Assembly (NCBI RefSeq): GCF_905220365.1
Contig: NC_061125.1
Location: forward strand, 12,975,831-13,039,830
Length of the DNA: 64,000 bases
Direction of reading: 5' to 3'
Source of the DNA: Vanessa cardui
Lineage: Eukaryota; Arthropoda; Insecta; Lepidoptera; Nymphalidae
This document shows, piece by piece, positions 20,605 to 32,614 of this stretch; the first letter of the stretch is position 1, and each line of letters opens with the position of its first letter. Position numbers and translations under genes: made by a program. Below the pieces are notes generated by a model, which was not told where the DNA came from, made no database searches, and was given only the letters and a program-made list of their open reading frames with translations.

Positions 20605-23600
20605 CCCATCCCAAAACATATGAGCTATAAACAGTATAAGATTAATGTTTTCTTTTTTTTTTAAAGATTAATGTTTATAATACGCGATAGATGTACATAA
20701 AACAGAAATCATAAAACATACGTAGTTTGCCGGTAAAAAATTACCTGGATGTGGAAACAAATAAATATTTTAACGCACGCAATTTGCCCTAAAAACAATT
20801 TGAATATCACATTCCCTAACATAAAACGGCTGTAAAGGCGGTACGTCGTAATCCAAGCTGATACACTACCCCAGATAGAACGACTTCTAAAGCGACTCCA
20901 GCTCATGTAAGGCTTTTGTCTTTTAAATTATTGATCTTCCGTATATTCTGCAAAGTCAACTTCGAAATTCGTCTGAGAGTTTAAAACTGCCATAGCTTGA
21001 CACACTTTGGTGATGTTCACTGCGACATTTGTATCGTGGTTGAGTATTTGCATTATTTTATTCTTACAAATCAGGAAAAGTATTAAAATTAACCGTCAAG
21101 AACAAGCATAGGCATTGCAGAAACTTTTTAGCTAGACTTATTTATGAATTGATTTTGTTGTGTGGATGACCTGCTGTTAATAATTTTTACGTATATCGAA
21201 TATTTGGTCAAACAAAAGGGTAGCGACTGTAAATTGTCACTATTTGACTTTCCATTGGATTGTAATTTTGTCTTATACTTATCTGTATTATTAATTTCAG
21301 GTATTATTTATCCCCTGCCTATTTTTTCTGTTATTTATATTAATGACGATTCGAAAGTGATTAATTCTGAATTAGATAAAATATTTTTTAGAAGAAGTAT
21401 ATATAAAATATAATATATTTATTGTGTCAATTTGAGTGTGTAACTTTTGAAAAAATGTGACTGCCATTTTGAATTGAAACGACTAGAATTTCCTTATCTG
21501 TATTATATATAGAACATTTTGAATTGAATTTATTCAATTTAAATATTTAGAATCGTGATATTGATAAATAAAAATAATATCTAAGTTTTAATAAATATCG
21601 ACCACTTACGGTTAACAAAAGATTTTAATAATTATGTGTTCATATGATCTGTTTTTTGGTAATCGTATGAGTCTTTCATACTAGATAGTCTCCATGTACC
21701 CTAAAACAACCGATGTATTTCAAGAATAAATAAATACACATAGATATAGATATTGATAGGGATGCTATCATTCAATTTGCATTAACATTTTAATAAATTG
21801 CTTATCCATGTACTGATATAATTATTAGACATTAAACGGCAACGTTATGCCTTGTCTCCAAAGAGTTTTCAGACGATACGAAAATTGCATCTCCGAATGT
21901 CCACGAAAGCACTCACGAGAACAGCACCTAATTCTTGAAACACGATACTTGAAAACGTACCTGCTGGGAACTATGTTAGTAGTTTTGTAGTACGAGTCAC
22001 AATTCTTCGTTATATTTCCCTTTTAGTCCGCATGCTCTATTTATGGTGAGGCTATATATTAATTTTCTCGCAACGTTCATAGTTGCAATTTGCTATAGTA
22101 CCCATAGGAGTGCTACAATAAACATATCGCTCAGCGGGGATCGTAATTCTGTCAAGTATCACTTGTTATTACTTGTTTTGACGTGAGATATTCAACGAAC
22201 ATCGATCATAGCCTAACTACGTAATTGAAACTGCCTTCATGTTGACACGCTGGCTTTATTACTATTGAAATTTCGTACAATGATTCATATGACGATGAAA
22301 AGTTTACAATTGTGTGAGTCGTTTTGAATTTTTATTGACATACCATTAAAAAATATTTATGTGTTTTATACGACTGATTTTTTTTTTTCAACTAACTACG
22401 AATCCATATCCATTTCTCGTCCAATTACGCAGGGGCTATTACGGTAATATCCCAGTAGATCAATATGATGGAATCTGCGACTTTAAAATCGCAAATAACT
22501 GGCCAATATTCTAATTGAATATATATAATACTTTCATTGATCGTGAAAAAAGTCATAAAAATAATAATTTTAAAATAGTCTTCAATCTGGAAGCTGGCGA
22601 TTCTAACGATCTCTCGCAAGCGAATAAAACCAAATACAATACCGTATAAACCATACAAGAGCCATACCAAAACTCCATATGGCAGATTTGTAGGTCTCAA
22701 AAATATATACGCTGTTAGAGTTACTGCTGTTTAGGTTGCAGGGCTAGATAATTCATAGAGACAACTTGTATCATAGCATATTTCACTTTGTATTCTGAAT
22801 AAGTATAACGTAAATTATATTTCCAAAAATAAATATATATTTTTAGTTCTCTGTGATATAAGGTTATAAGGTTTCCTTCAATTTATTTTATTCATTTTAT
22901 TTTTCACATTCATTTTAATTTTCATTCTGTGAATCATAATTTTCAATTTTCTGGTTTAATAAATTTAGCTAGTATAATAAAAAATGGAGTAGTTGCCTTT
23001 GCACATTTTATTTTCTTAAGCATATCAATATGCATACTATGTTTCCTTATCAAAGGGTGTAGTTCACTAATAGAATAATCGAGATGGTAAGAAATAAGCA
23101 AATCTATCAATCGATTAAGCATTTAAATTTCCAATGTTGAGGCAGGAAAGTTCTCGTTACATAAGCAGACAATTATAAAGTAAACGAAACGAAATCGCCG
23201 CATCGACGCATCATGGCGAGGAAGCCAGAATTTGATGGATAAAAATCCAACACATTAGTAGCTAAGATTTCGCATCAGATCAAGTTGGTGGAATTATCTC
23301 CGATCATTTTCGAAAGGAGAGAAAACATTTGCATTATCTTCTAGTTACATCATTACAAATGCGATATATCTATTTATTGTAGTCTAGCAAAGTCTACTTA
23401 TTTCGCGGAAAATAAGTCCGGTTAACAATTAGCAATAAAAAAACGACGCCCTCTGATATTCTTTTCGACTTTATTCCATTAACTTTAAAGTAGACGGTTC
23501 TATCAAATAATGTTTTCTTTCTTCAGTTAATACATTGCCTTGTGCTCAGACCACGATCTCTAACAAAACACTTGTTGCCAAAGTGTTTATTACACCGTAC

Positions 23601-25585
23601 CGAGCAAAATCTCGTAAAACGCTCAAGGTGAAGTTTGATTGTTCCGAGCAATCGTACTGCAATAAGCACTTGTTCTAATGCGGTTTTGAGGCCAAACTCC
23701 TATTTACTTTTAACATGATTCAAATAGGTCAGCATACAAAGGATAAACAAACAGATAAACAGTCGTTTGTTTGGAAACTAGGTCTCGTCGCTGTATTGTT
23801 ATACTTTGAATCATTAGTGTCTTATAAATTTTAGTATTCATTTTGAAATATCACTCCTTTAAGTCTTCACAGCTGTTTCGGAATTCACCACAATAATATT
23901 CACGATCAAGCCAAAATTATTTAATATAAGAACAAATTGTTCGTTCGTTTTATTTTAAATTTGGAACTGCTAATCATTTGTTTGCAGCTGATTGTGCAGT
24001 CATCGAAAACGTAATATATCAAAAGTAGTTTTTTGTCTCAGTCACACATTCCAGATGTGCGACAAAGTTGACATCTGTCCCACTTTAATGACCCCCAGAG
24101 GCACAATATACTAAACAGCGAACATTCTAAATTTTAAAGAAGCAAATCGTTCGATACATCGCAACGGAAATAGAAGACACATGATCCCGCGGGAAGTCGA
24201 GAGAAAAAACGTAAAGGAGAAACATATGACCTCATTTGTCGAGGCGTTGGAATTATTTATTACGTTTGATACTTCTGCCGTCGGCTTGCTCTTTGTCACT
24301 TACATTGTGATTTTAAAACGGTATTTTTTAAATTTCTTTGAGAGTTTCTCTGGAAATTTTCTATTGTATTCGAAATAGTTCAAGTAAATACAACTACTGA
24401 AAAAGATGTTTTAAAGAGATTACGATTAAAAGGTTTGTAGAATTTACAAAATTGAAAGTATTTTAAATGAAAATTTTGATGAATGATAGTATCTACATAC
24501 CTATGTGCATCATACTACAACATAATTTCAAAACGATTTTTTTTTTTAAAAAATAAGTAATTATTTTGTCGTAATTAAAAATAATAAAATAACTTCATTA
24601 ATAAAATATTTTTTCATATTTGAAAAGCGACTTATAACGTATAAATATTTAATTATGATCCACGAGGTTGCAATTATAATTTCTACCGTTATTAAACCTG
24701 CTTGGAGAACGTAAGGTTTGATTAAACTTTCATGCATTAATTTATTCTTTTAAAAATCGAATCCAAATAAATGTAAAAATACCAATCTTCAAATAACGAA
24801 ATGATCTTGCCACATTTTTAAAATAAATTTTTCATCAAAACACTAATATGAATTTCGTTACGGACACCTTAAATTGCTGCTTTGTAATTCAATCACTTCA
24901 CAAACTATCCTAGTAAAACCATAACATTTTAAAAATAACAAGTTATTGAAATTTGTACTCTATCTCCCGATGATAAGGTTGAATAATTTTATGTTAATTG
25001 CAAATATAAGTTTGTTATATTTGTATGCGTTCGCCAGATGCGTGAGCGCATTTGTAGCGACGACTAATGACTCTTTGGCGACGATGTAAACACTCGACGG
25101 TGAGCGCTGTCACAGTCATCACAGAGAGTTTTTTTTTTGTTTAAGTCTTGTTTACATTTACGAATGTAAAATGATGTAATATTTATACTTTTAAAGTTGT
25201 ACCGCTCTTTCTTTGGACTTGTTATGATAATTTTTTAAAACTTTAAAATTACCGGAATAATGTATGACCTATATCACTCCTGGATAAATAAGCTTTCTGA
25301 TGGTTGAAAAAATAATTATATCTACTTAGACTATCGATTACAAACATAATAAATTTCTGCTATTCCATAGGCAACTGACAAAAAATTACCCTCCGGAGGC
25401 TAATTTGATCTGGCCTATGATTAATTTATATACATAACATTACTATCAAATACCTAATTCGTTGTGTTAGCATCCGTAGCATCCTTTACAAGAAAATTCC
25501 TGAGCGAACTTTAATGATATTTCATGGCTCGTGTTTATACACGAGCTTCATATTTTTGACTAACGTGATTCAAGGGACCCTGAAT
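20605..25585. other. Longest repeat-poor stretch, 5 kb, no gene seen
   Basis: I found no transposon family and no convincing coding region here. Frames at 20709-20906, 21162-21413 (GTG start only), 22425-22700 and 24181-24378 have no family motifs. Three less AT-rich blocks stand out: about 23170-23340, about 23560-23700, and about 25025-25130 (CpG-containing, 'gcgttcgccagatgcgtgag'). They may be regulatory or conserved non-coding DNA, but nothing in the sequence proves it. Confidence 0.35.
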
Positions 25586-25675
25586 GAGGATGTTTTCCTT
25601 CAGCACAGAGCCTTTAACGTATTATAAACACAAATTGAGCAAGTGAAAAATCAACGATTCTTGCTCAGAAATGAA
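25586..25675 (-). mobile_element. SINE-1 middle fragment, eroded
   Basis: The block 'gaggatgttttccttcagca' with 'ttataaacacaaattgagca' matches the middle of SINE-1. No head or tail remains. Confidence 0.55.
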
Positions 25676-25802
25676 CCTGCGTTTACTTAAAATTTCATCC
25701 ACTTTAGTTCCATACAGGAGAAGCTTTTCGAAACGTGCCCGGGCCCCGTGGACGGAGGGGTCTCGAAGAGTCAGGTTATGTGGGTTATGCTAGGCTATGT
25801 AG

Positions 25803-26033
25803 GTCGAGATGGCCCAGTGGTTAGAACGCGTGCGTCTTAACCGATGCTCAGCGGTGCAGGAAAACACCGTGAGGAAACCTGCATGTGACAAATTTCATAG
25901 AAATTCTGCCACATATGTATTCCACCAATCCGCAATTGGAACAGCGTGGTGGAATATGTTCCAAACCTTCTCCTCAAAGGGAAAGGAGGCCTTTAGCCCA
26001 GCTGTGGGAATTTACAGGCTGTTGTTGTTGATG
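25803..26033 (+). mobile_element. SINE-1 with deletion after the A box
   Basis: Plus-strand SINE-1. The head 'tcgagatggcccagtggtta' (A box intact) runs to 'cttaaccgatgctc' and then jumps to 'agcggtgcaggaaaacaccg', so the B box and the 'caccactatatat' region are deleted. The rest of the body and tail ('ttacaggctgttgttgttg') are present. A weak 7-base flank match, atgtagg, exists on both sides. Confidence 0.8.
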
Positions 26034-27270
26034 TAGGTTATTGCAGGTAGGTAGGAGAGTATATGCTGCCAGATGTCCTGGTCCACGGTTGGTGAATGTC
26101 AATCTATTGGCCCATCTAATGTATTTTATTAATTGAATAATTTTTATTACACCAGTAAAAAATGATAATACCAAATTCAAATATACTTCCAATACACAAA
26201 ATACTACACGTCTTATTTGTAGACAAGGTTTTATTTACTCAATAATGTTTCCATAAATTCTCCATAAACGCAAAAAAACAAAAGACATCCCGTAACGCGA
26301 TACGAGTCTTAAATGTTTGCGAACGCTTTGTGTTTGCCAAAATCAAACACGAACATAGTGGCGTTCCACAAAAATACAAAAACTGATGAAGCATATCAAG
26401 ATTTTACGATTATGGTCCCGTAGAGTGTATTAACTAAAATCGTTACCGATCTATAGCAGCGACGAAAACACATCACTATAACGATAAAATTTAGTACCGA
26501 TTTAACGCTTTCTCGAAACGATTCTGTTATCTAAGAATATTGGTTAACAAATTACAATAAACTAAAAAAAAGACTTTCGAATATTTTTAAAAAGAGAATA
26601 ATATTTTTTTGATATACATTGTATTTCTTATATTAATTTATAGAGTCGCACTTTTGGAGATATACATATTTATATAAAAATTCGAAATTCGAATCGTTTA
26701 TTTTATTTCAGAAACAATAAGAGATCATGTGTGAGGTTCGGATAATTATATACTTAGTTCAAATGTAAAATAATAGAACAACCTATTATTGTAAAATATT
26801 ATGTAATCGAATACCTATTAAATTGTAGGTATAAGATAATTTTGTTAACAATATAATCTCTTAAAAGAATAAAAAATACATTCTAAATATTCCATTATCT
26901 CAAATATAAAATCAAGACGTCGAGTGAATAGAAAATAACATATTAAGGTTTTAACTAATTGATACGTAACCCTGAAAGGGGAGGTAGTAGCGAAATTCAG
27001 AGCAAACAATAGCAAGCAGAAAGTCGAGCCAAGATTATTGGAGAATTTGTTTTAAGCCACTTGAGGCACTTGTAAATATTTGGTAAGCCTTTCTAAGGCC
27101 TTATGTTAAGAATTTCACCTGCCTTCTCCGACGTAAAGATTTAATGCTATTTGTTTTGCTAGGTTCGCAACGGGAAAATTGGATCTAAATAAGTCTTTCT
27201 TTATATGAATAAAAAATACCTTATTTTGTTAGATTGCTGATGTTTATTTTTTTCTTAAATATCTAATAAA
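26034..27270. other. Unassigned AT-rich DNA
   Basis: I see no gene or recognised repeat in this stretch. Confidence 0.45.
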
Positions 27271-27487
27271 CTAGCGACCCGCCCTGACTTCGGGTGGAAT
27301 GCTGATACTAAATATACTAAAGATTTTTTCTTTACTATATTGACTATGTATTTATATACGAAAACCTTACTTTCGAATCACTTTGCCTGTTAAAAATGGA
27401 TCAAAATCCGATGCAAAATTTTAAAGAGCTAAGCATATATAGGAACAGAAGGTGGTAAGCGACTTTGTTTTATATACTATGTAATGA
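27271..27487 (-). mobile_element. Helitron-like element, complete 217 bp
   Basis: The clearest copy of the second Helitron-like family. In minus sense it begins TCATTACATAG at 27487, is preceded by A, and ends GGGCGGGTCGCTAG at 27271, followed by T, which is the expected Helitron insertion between A and T. The interior has 'gctgatactaaatatact', 'ctttcgaatcactttgcctg' and 'gatcaaaatccgatgcaaa'. No coding capacity. Confidence 0.7.
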
Positions 27488-27965
27488 TATCTTAAATAAC
27501 AAAATGCAAAAATGTATCCCAGCCAGTATTTGACTCACTTCTGCACAAAATGTCTGACATTAAGAAAATTCTAGGATTAAGTCAGATAACAACATTTTTA
27601 AAGTAATCTGATAAAACTTTAATCTTATTCGGGCGAAATCGTAACGTGGCGTATCGATATTTAGAAACAGCCTTTAAATGTTTAGCTACAGTAAAGTCTT
27701 CTATTAAAGATTAAAGTTGTTAATGAGACACGATAGGTAAACGTTTTCCGATATTTCCAACAACAGTTGAAAATTATAGCCGTTATCTTGTTCTAAAATA
27801 TTAAAATTGAAAATCAATTATATAAAAGTAATAATAATAAATAATAATATAAATACTAACATAAAACTTTTCCAAAATTATGTGTGATTTTTTTTCAAAA
27901 TATGCATACACTATTTAAAAAGACACAGCATCTATAACAGTATACTTTTTTATTTATTTATTTTT
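27488..27965. other. Unassigned AT-rich DNA
   Basis: I see no gene or recognised repeat. Confidence 0.45.
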
Positions 27966-28189
27966 ATAAATATTGGATAACATCACATACAATACTCTGA
28001 TCCCAATGTAAGTAGCTAAAGGACCTGTGTTATGGAAAATCAGAAGTAATGACGGTATCGCAAACATCCAGACCCAACACGATTTAGAAAACTAAGTTAC
28101 TTTTTATAAATCGATCCGACTGGGAATCGAATCCAGAACCTCGGAGAGGCGTGCCCATAAGTACACACTACTCGACTCGAGGTCATCAC
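27966..28189 (-). mobile_element. SINE-2, diverged copy
   Basis: Minus-strand SINE-2 with 'atactctgatcccaatgtaa', 'gtaatgacggtatcgcaaac', 'cagacccaacacgat', and a head with a decayed B box ('gggaatcgaatccagaacct'). A few bases of the head are deleted between the two boxes ('gcccataagtacacac'). Confidence 0.75.
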
Positions 28190-30780
28190 ACGTTATTTAT
28201 TGAAATATTTTCACTTTTAAAAAATAAAAACTAGAAGTACTGTGACTATGTTTAAATACTTATAAATAATCTCGTCTAATAATATTATATTTTGTTAAAT
28301 CGTATGTGAAATTAAAGCCAAGGCTACACGTGTTATCAATCAGAGCGGGGCGGCGTTTTGAGCGTTTATGAGAGACAGACAGACAGTCGTAAAACTCTTG
28401 ATGAGGCTGATTGGAACCACGTTTGGGAAATAATCCGAGCGTTCATAGCTTTGCTTTTAATTAAAGGAAATGTTTAAGGATATGACGGATCTTAACAAAC
28501 AGTGTTACTATCATTAATAAAGTTATTATACATTAAATATTTAGCAAATTTGTTGCTGGCAACATTACTTTAACTATGTGAATAAATTTATAAATATATT
28601 ATAATATTTTTATTGCCATCTGAAAAAATGGATGTCATTTTCATTTATAGTAAATTACGAATAAAAAGATTGTTCATCGCCACATATTTTATAAATCGGC
28701 TGAGATTTAAAAATGGAATGGGAAAGAATTGAAAAATTGATTTAACTGTGCTGTTTAATGCGATTTTACTATTCGCTTCGCCGTTCGATTTCGAATGATA
28801 CATTGTTTCAAAGAGGCTTTTAGATAAGACAATTTCTTTTCGTCTTTTGATTTTTCACACTTGCATTCAAAGAAGCATACTTCTTTTTTGCTTAGTTATT
28901 TCAAAATTTATTACAACTCTCAAAAATACATTCGAATTCTAGAAAGCAAAAGAACATTTTAAATATTTTCTCCCAGATGTATTTATTATATTCGATTTTT
29001 GAAAATAGAATAAAGAGCAACTTTCGTACAACATAATACGATGTTATGTAAAATTACAAATTAAAAAAAATTACAAAAAATAAAAACTACTTATGATTTC
29101 GTTAACTGTTCTTTTCTTCTCTATTCAATATTATATTGGTATGTTATTAATTTATTGCTTTAATATACAAATATATTGTATGTGTCGTATAATTATACCT
29201 AGAAGTTCAAATAAACTAATTATAAATACACCGTTGCTATCATATGTTATTGGCAGTTTCAGACTTAAGTACTTTGAAGCGATTGCTATACAAGTGAGGA
29301 ATATGTAAATTTAAGCACAGCGTCGGTAACACTTGTATTTTTTTCGAAGATACGCGGAAACAGGTGATTGTTACTAAAAATACAATTTTTAAAATAAAAA
29401 AGCAAAACTAAGTATGACTAAAGTACATATCAAAACGACATCTAAATTTGCCAATTTAAACTCTAAGTTCATCGGTTTAAGACAAAAAATTGCACAAACA
29501 TTAGCATTCCATCACGCGAACTAAGAAACTGCTCAATGGCAAATTACAACATTAATAATCAACCGCTTTTTAACTGCTACCAAAGATAAATGCCAGGTTT
29601 CTCCTTAACCGATACGTCAAATCCTGGCATTATACTGTCAATAATAAGTTATCCTTGCTTCGATACGGTTGCCGTGTTATTAACGTCAGAATGTTGATAC
29701 CACACGCCACATCTTTCCGCGGACACGTCTTACAACCGCACGCGGCAATCATCATTACGAATCAATCGACGAAAGGCAGATGTGTAACAGTTACACTTCA
29801 TCACTTGTCTATACCGTAAGGTTATTTAAAGATACTTTGATTGTTCGAAAATGAACTTAAATTCAATTATAATAGAAGTCATTTTCGCTTAAACATTTTT
29901 AAGTAGGAGATGGAACGTGCAAAGGGTTGAGTCGAAGTAGCTATCTCGAAATCATCGCGTGGATCCCTACATTTAGAATGTCACTTAATAGTGAACAATT
30001 TTGTTGGCAATAGCATCGATTGTGTTGGTGCATTCATAGGAAAATGCTCGACGGAATGGAAAATTTGTCGCAGCTATTATTCGCACTGGCGCTTTGGGCG
30101 ATTAAATTCGATATGCGAGTGAGTTTTAGGTAACAATCGAAGCCAGAAATGGTTTCAATCACAAAACCGTGTGTGAACTATACGTTATAGATTGTACGGG
30201 CTGAAATATACTGAATTGTTCGAAAATTTTCGTTTTAATTGAAAGTGTATCAGTATGATGATAGTGAAAATGTCCAAAACATTTATATTTCAGAAATAGT
30301 CTAGATTTATGATACAAATATATTTCTCATATATCAATCGAATAAATAAATGGTTTATTAAACGTTCAGTGAATTGCAGCGTATAAGAAGAATAATAAAT
30401 TCAATCAGATGTGTTGATACATAATAAAATAAGTTTGTAAGAGAATGAAAGTCGTTTTTATTTAGGTAACTATTTAATTACAAATTACATCTAGATGCAG
30501 CACTTGAGATATAAGAATTTTTGAAAAAGTAATGTATTATAAATTAGAAGAAGTTATCCTATTTAAAATTGATATTCAGGCGCCACTAACGGTAAAATTA
30601 TCATATAATAAATAATTTCGAACACAAACATGGGGCTTAGCATCAGCAGGAATCTGAAAACGCTTAACCAGGAAATTGCTGTTCACACTTATTATATTAA
30701 CTTTTAAAAATCGAATTCATTTGCTACTATTGTCGTCAGTTGACAGGTGTCAAATAAGTAACACACTAATTCGATCTTTT
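28190..30780. other. Unassigned DNA, 2.6 kb
   Basis: I recognise no gene or repeat. Two less AT-rich blocks, about 28310-28450 and about 29580-30180 ('cacgccacatctttccgcgg', 'atcatcgcgtggatccctac'), look unique and would be candidates for conserved non-coding DNA. Confidence 0.35.
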
Positions 30781-30949
30781 ATTTTAAAATAATAAGCAAT
30801 TTGGGATTTATTTATTTATTTCATCCAAATTATGTACATGTGAGTTACAATACCTGCCAGCAAGATATATTCCTTATTTTTTCACTGATATAATCACTGT
30901 ATTTTTACTACGATTCAAAATTCAAAAAGTGACTGTTAGAAGACAAAGA

Positions 30950-31708
30950 ATGGACTCATTAAAACAGTCTTTCTCTGCTATGTCTGAGATGTTTCACACT
31001 AGAATGAACGAGTTCCAGCACGAACTACAGAAGAACTCGAGTAGCAAAATTGCTGCGACCACTTCATCCATTGCTGCTGATTTTGAAGCTTCTAAAATTT
31101 TTATCATAGCCACGTTGAACACCTTACAACATCAGGTTGAATTCCTTAGAACGGCATTGGATCGTCAGGAGATGCGAAGAAGGCGCAAAGTGCTGCTCTT
31201 GCACGGTATCCCCGAGATGAAGACGGAAAACTTTAATTCACGGGTTGTGTCTGTTTTCGCTGAGCATCTAGATTTGCCGAACTTTTCCAGCTCCAGTATA
31301 AAAACGACGTATCGTTTGGGTCGCTCACCGACAAAAAAACCAAGGCCCGTTGTGGTTAAGTTCACTGATGTCGTGGTTCGCAACAAAGTATGGTATGCCA
31401 AAACAAAGTTGAAGGGCACGGGCATCACACAGTCAGAGTATTTAACTAAGCCTCGGCACGAGTTATTTCTTGAAGCCCGGAAGCGCTTTGGCGTCACCAA
31501 CTGCTGGACCCGCGATGGATATGTGTACATCATCAGCCCAGACGGAGTTCGCCACCAAGTAGAGTGTCGGGGTGATCTGGAACTTATTCCTGTTGCGTCG
31601 AGGTCTGCAGTCGAGGAGGGTTCCCCAGCCCTGAGCCCAGGAACGGTGGTAAGGAGCCCTGAGACAAGGCTTCCCATTTCTCGTACAAGAAGAGCGGTTA
31701 AGAAATAA
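30950..31708 (+). CDS. LINE ORF1 protein (RNA-binding, L1-ORF1p-like)
   Basis: ORF1 of the plus-strand LINE, the RNA-coating partner of ORF2. I start it at the first ATG (30950, MDSLKQSFSAM); the frame is open a little further left. Residues about 10-80 are helical and charged, likely a coiled coil for self-assembly (EFQHELQKNSS; LNTLQHQVEFLRTALDRQEM). Then RRKVLLLHGIPE begins an RRM-like fold, with TYRLGR and PRPVVVKFTD matching the usual motifs. ARKRFGVTNCWTRDGYVYII near residue 190 resembles the C-terminal domain shared with L1 ORF1p and baculovirus FP25-like proteins. The end is basic (RLPISRTRRAVKK). About 252 aa, normal for the group. Confidence 0.75.
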   Translation: MDSLKQSFSAMSEMFHTRMNEFQHELQKNSSSKIAATTSSIAADFEASKIFIIATLNTLQHQVEFLRTALDRQEMRRRRKVLLLHGIPEMKTENFNSRVVSVFAEHLDLPNFSSSSIKTTYRLGRSPTKKPRPVVVKFTDVVVRNKVWYAKTKLKGTGITQSEYLTKPRHELFLEARKRFGVTNCWTRDGYVYIISPDGVRHQVECRGDLELIPVASRSAVEEGSPALSPGTVVRSPETRLPISRTRRAVKK

Positions 31709-32614
31709 CTATCTGGTACTCTGTCACTAAATTATTCAAATTCAACTGCACTTTTTCGCATTTCACTACTGTACTCTAATGCTGTATAAAATAAACATTT
31801 ATAACTGTTGTTTAAAATATAGCTTCAACGTAGTAAATTTATTAAATTTCTACCCACTTACAATTTTTAATGTAAACGAGTAAACAAGTCTTATCTGAGC
31901 GCGCACAATATAAACGAACTTCACGCATATTATAATGCCATAGATTAGCGCTAATTTACTATTTCTTGTTGTTGTTATTTTATTATTAGATATTTTTATT
32001 TTTATTTCAATGTACTGATATTGCACTCGTTTATAATTGTTTTTAATTGTTTTGGTCTGTATTTTTTAACTAAAGTAATTATGATGTAATTTTAATTTTT
32101 ATTACTTTTTTCTTTTATATTTTTTTTTCTCTTTTTTGTTTTTTAGTACTATTTTTTTTTTTTTTTTGTATATCTTACCTTTGGATGACCTTGCTATAAT
32201 AAATAACTTGTAGTAAGGTGTTCAGTTCTGTTTTCGTCATTTTAGTTTATCATTGTTTTGTATGTAATCTTAGTTTTAAAAAAAATGAATTTTAACAAAA
32301 ATAACTTATTACCTATATTATAAGTGATAACTGTAGTACTATAGATATAACATAATCGGCGTAAATTATTATATTTTAATTATTTTTGTTTATTTTTTGA
32401 GTGGGTTTTTTGACTCGTTTAGTAATATTTTGTGTCTTCTTTTTTTGTTATATGTTGTTGTATAACTACAAACCTGTAACTTTAAGGTTATTATAACAGG
32501 ACTTTGTTGCTGGTGGGACATTGTACACTTTATAATTTTTTTTTTATACATTTATTATTTATTGTAATTATTATTTTTAGTTATTATATATAAATATATT
32601 TTTTCTTTCTTTCG
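31709..32614 (+). other. T-rich spacer between LINE ORF1 and ORF2
   Basis: A 906 bp stretch without a usable frame separates the two LINE genes. It is extremely T-rich on the coding strand, with many T runs (for example the 17-T run ending near 32167 and others near 32125 and 32540). Most LINEs have overlapping or closely spaced ORFs. Either this family has a long U-rich inter-ORF leader, or another sequence was inserted here. I see no internal repeat ends or target duplication. Confidence 0.6.

Noticed and set aside
22425..22700. 91-codon minus-strand frame with hydrophobic stretches
   Set aside because: No known motif, AT-driven composition, and no supporting splice or promoter signals.
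31165..31677. 170-codon minus-strand frame
   Set aside because: It is exactly antisense to LINE ORF1, which has clear protein motifs on the plus strand.
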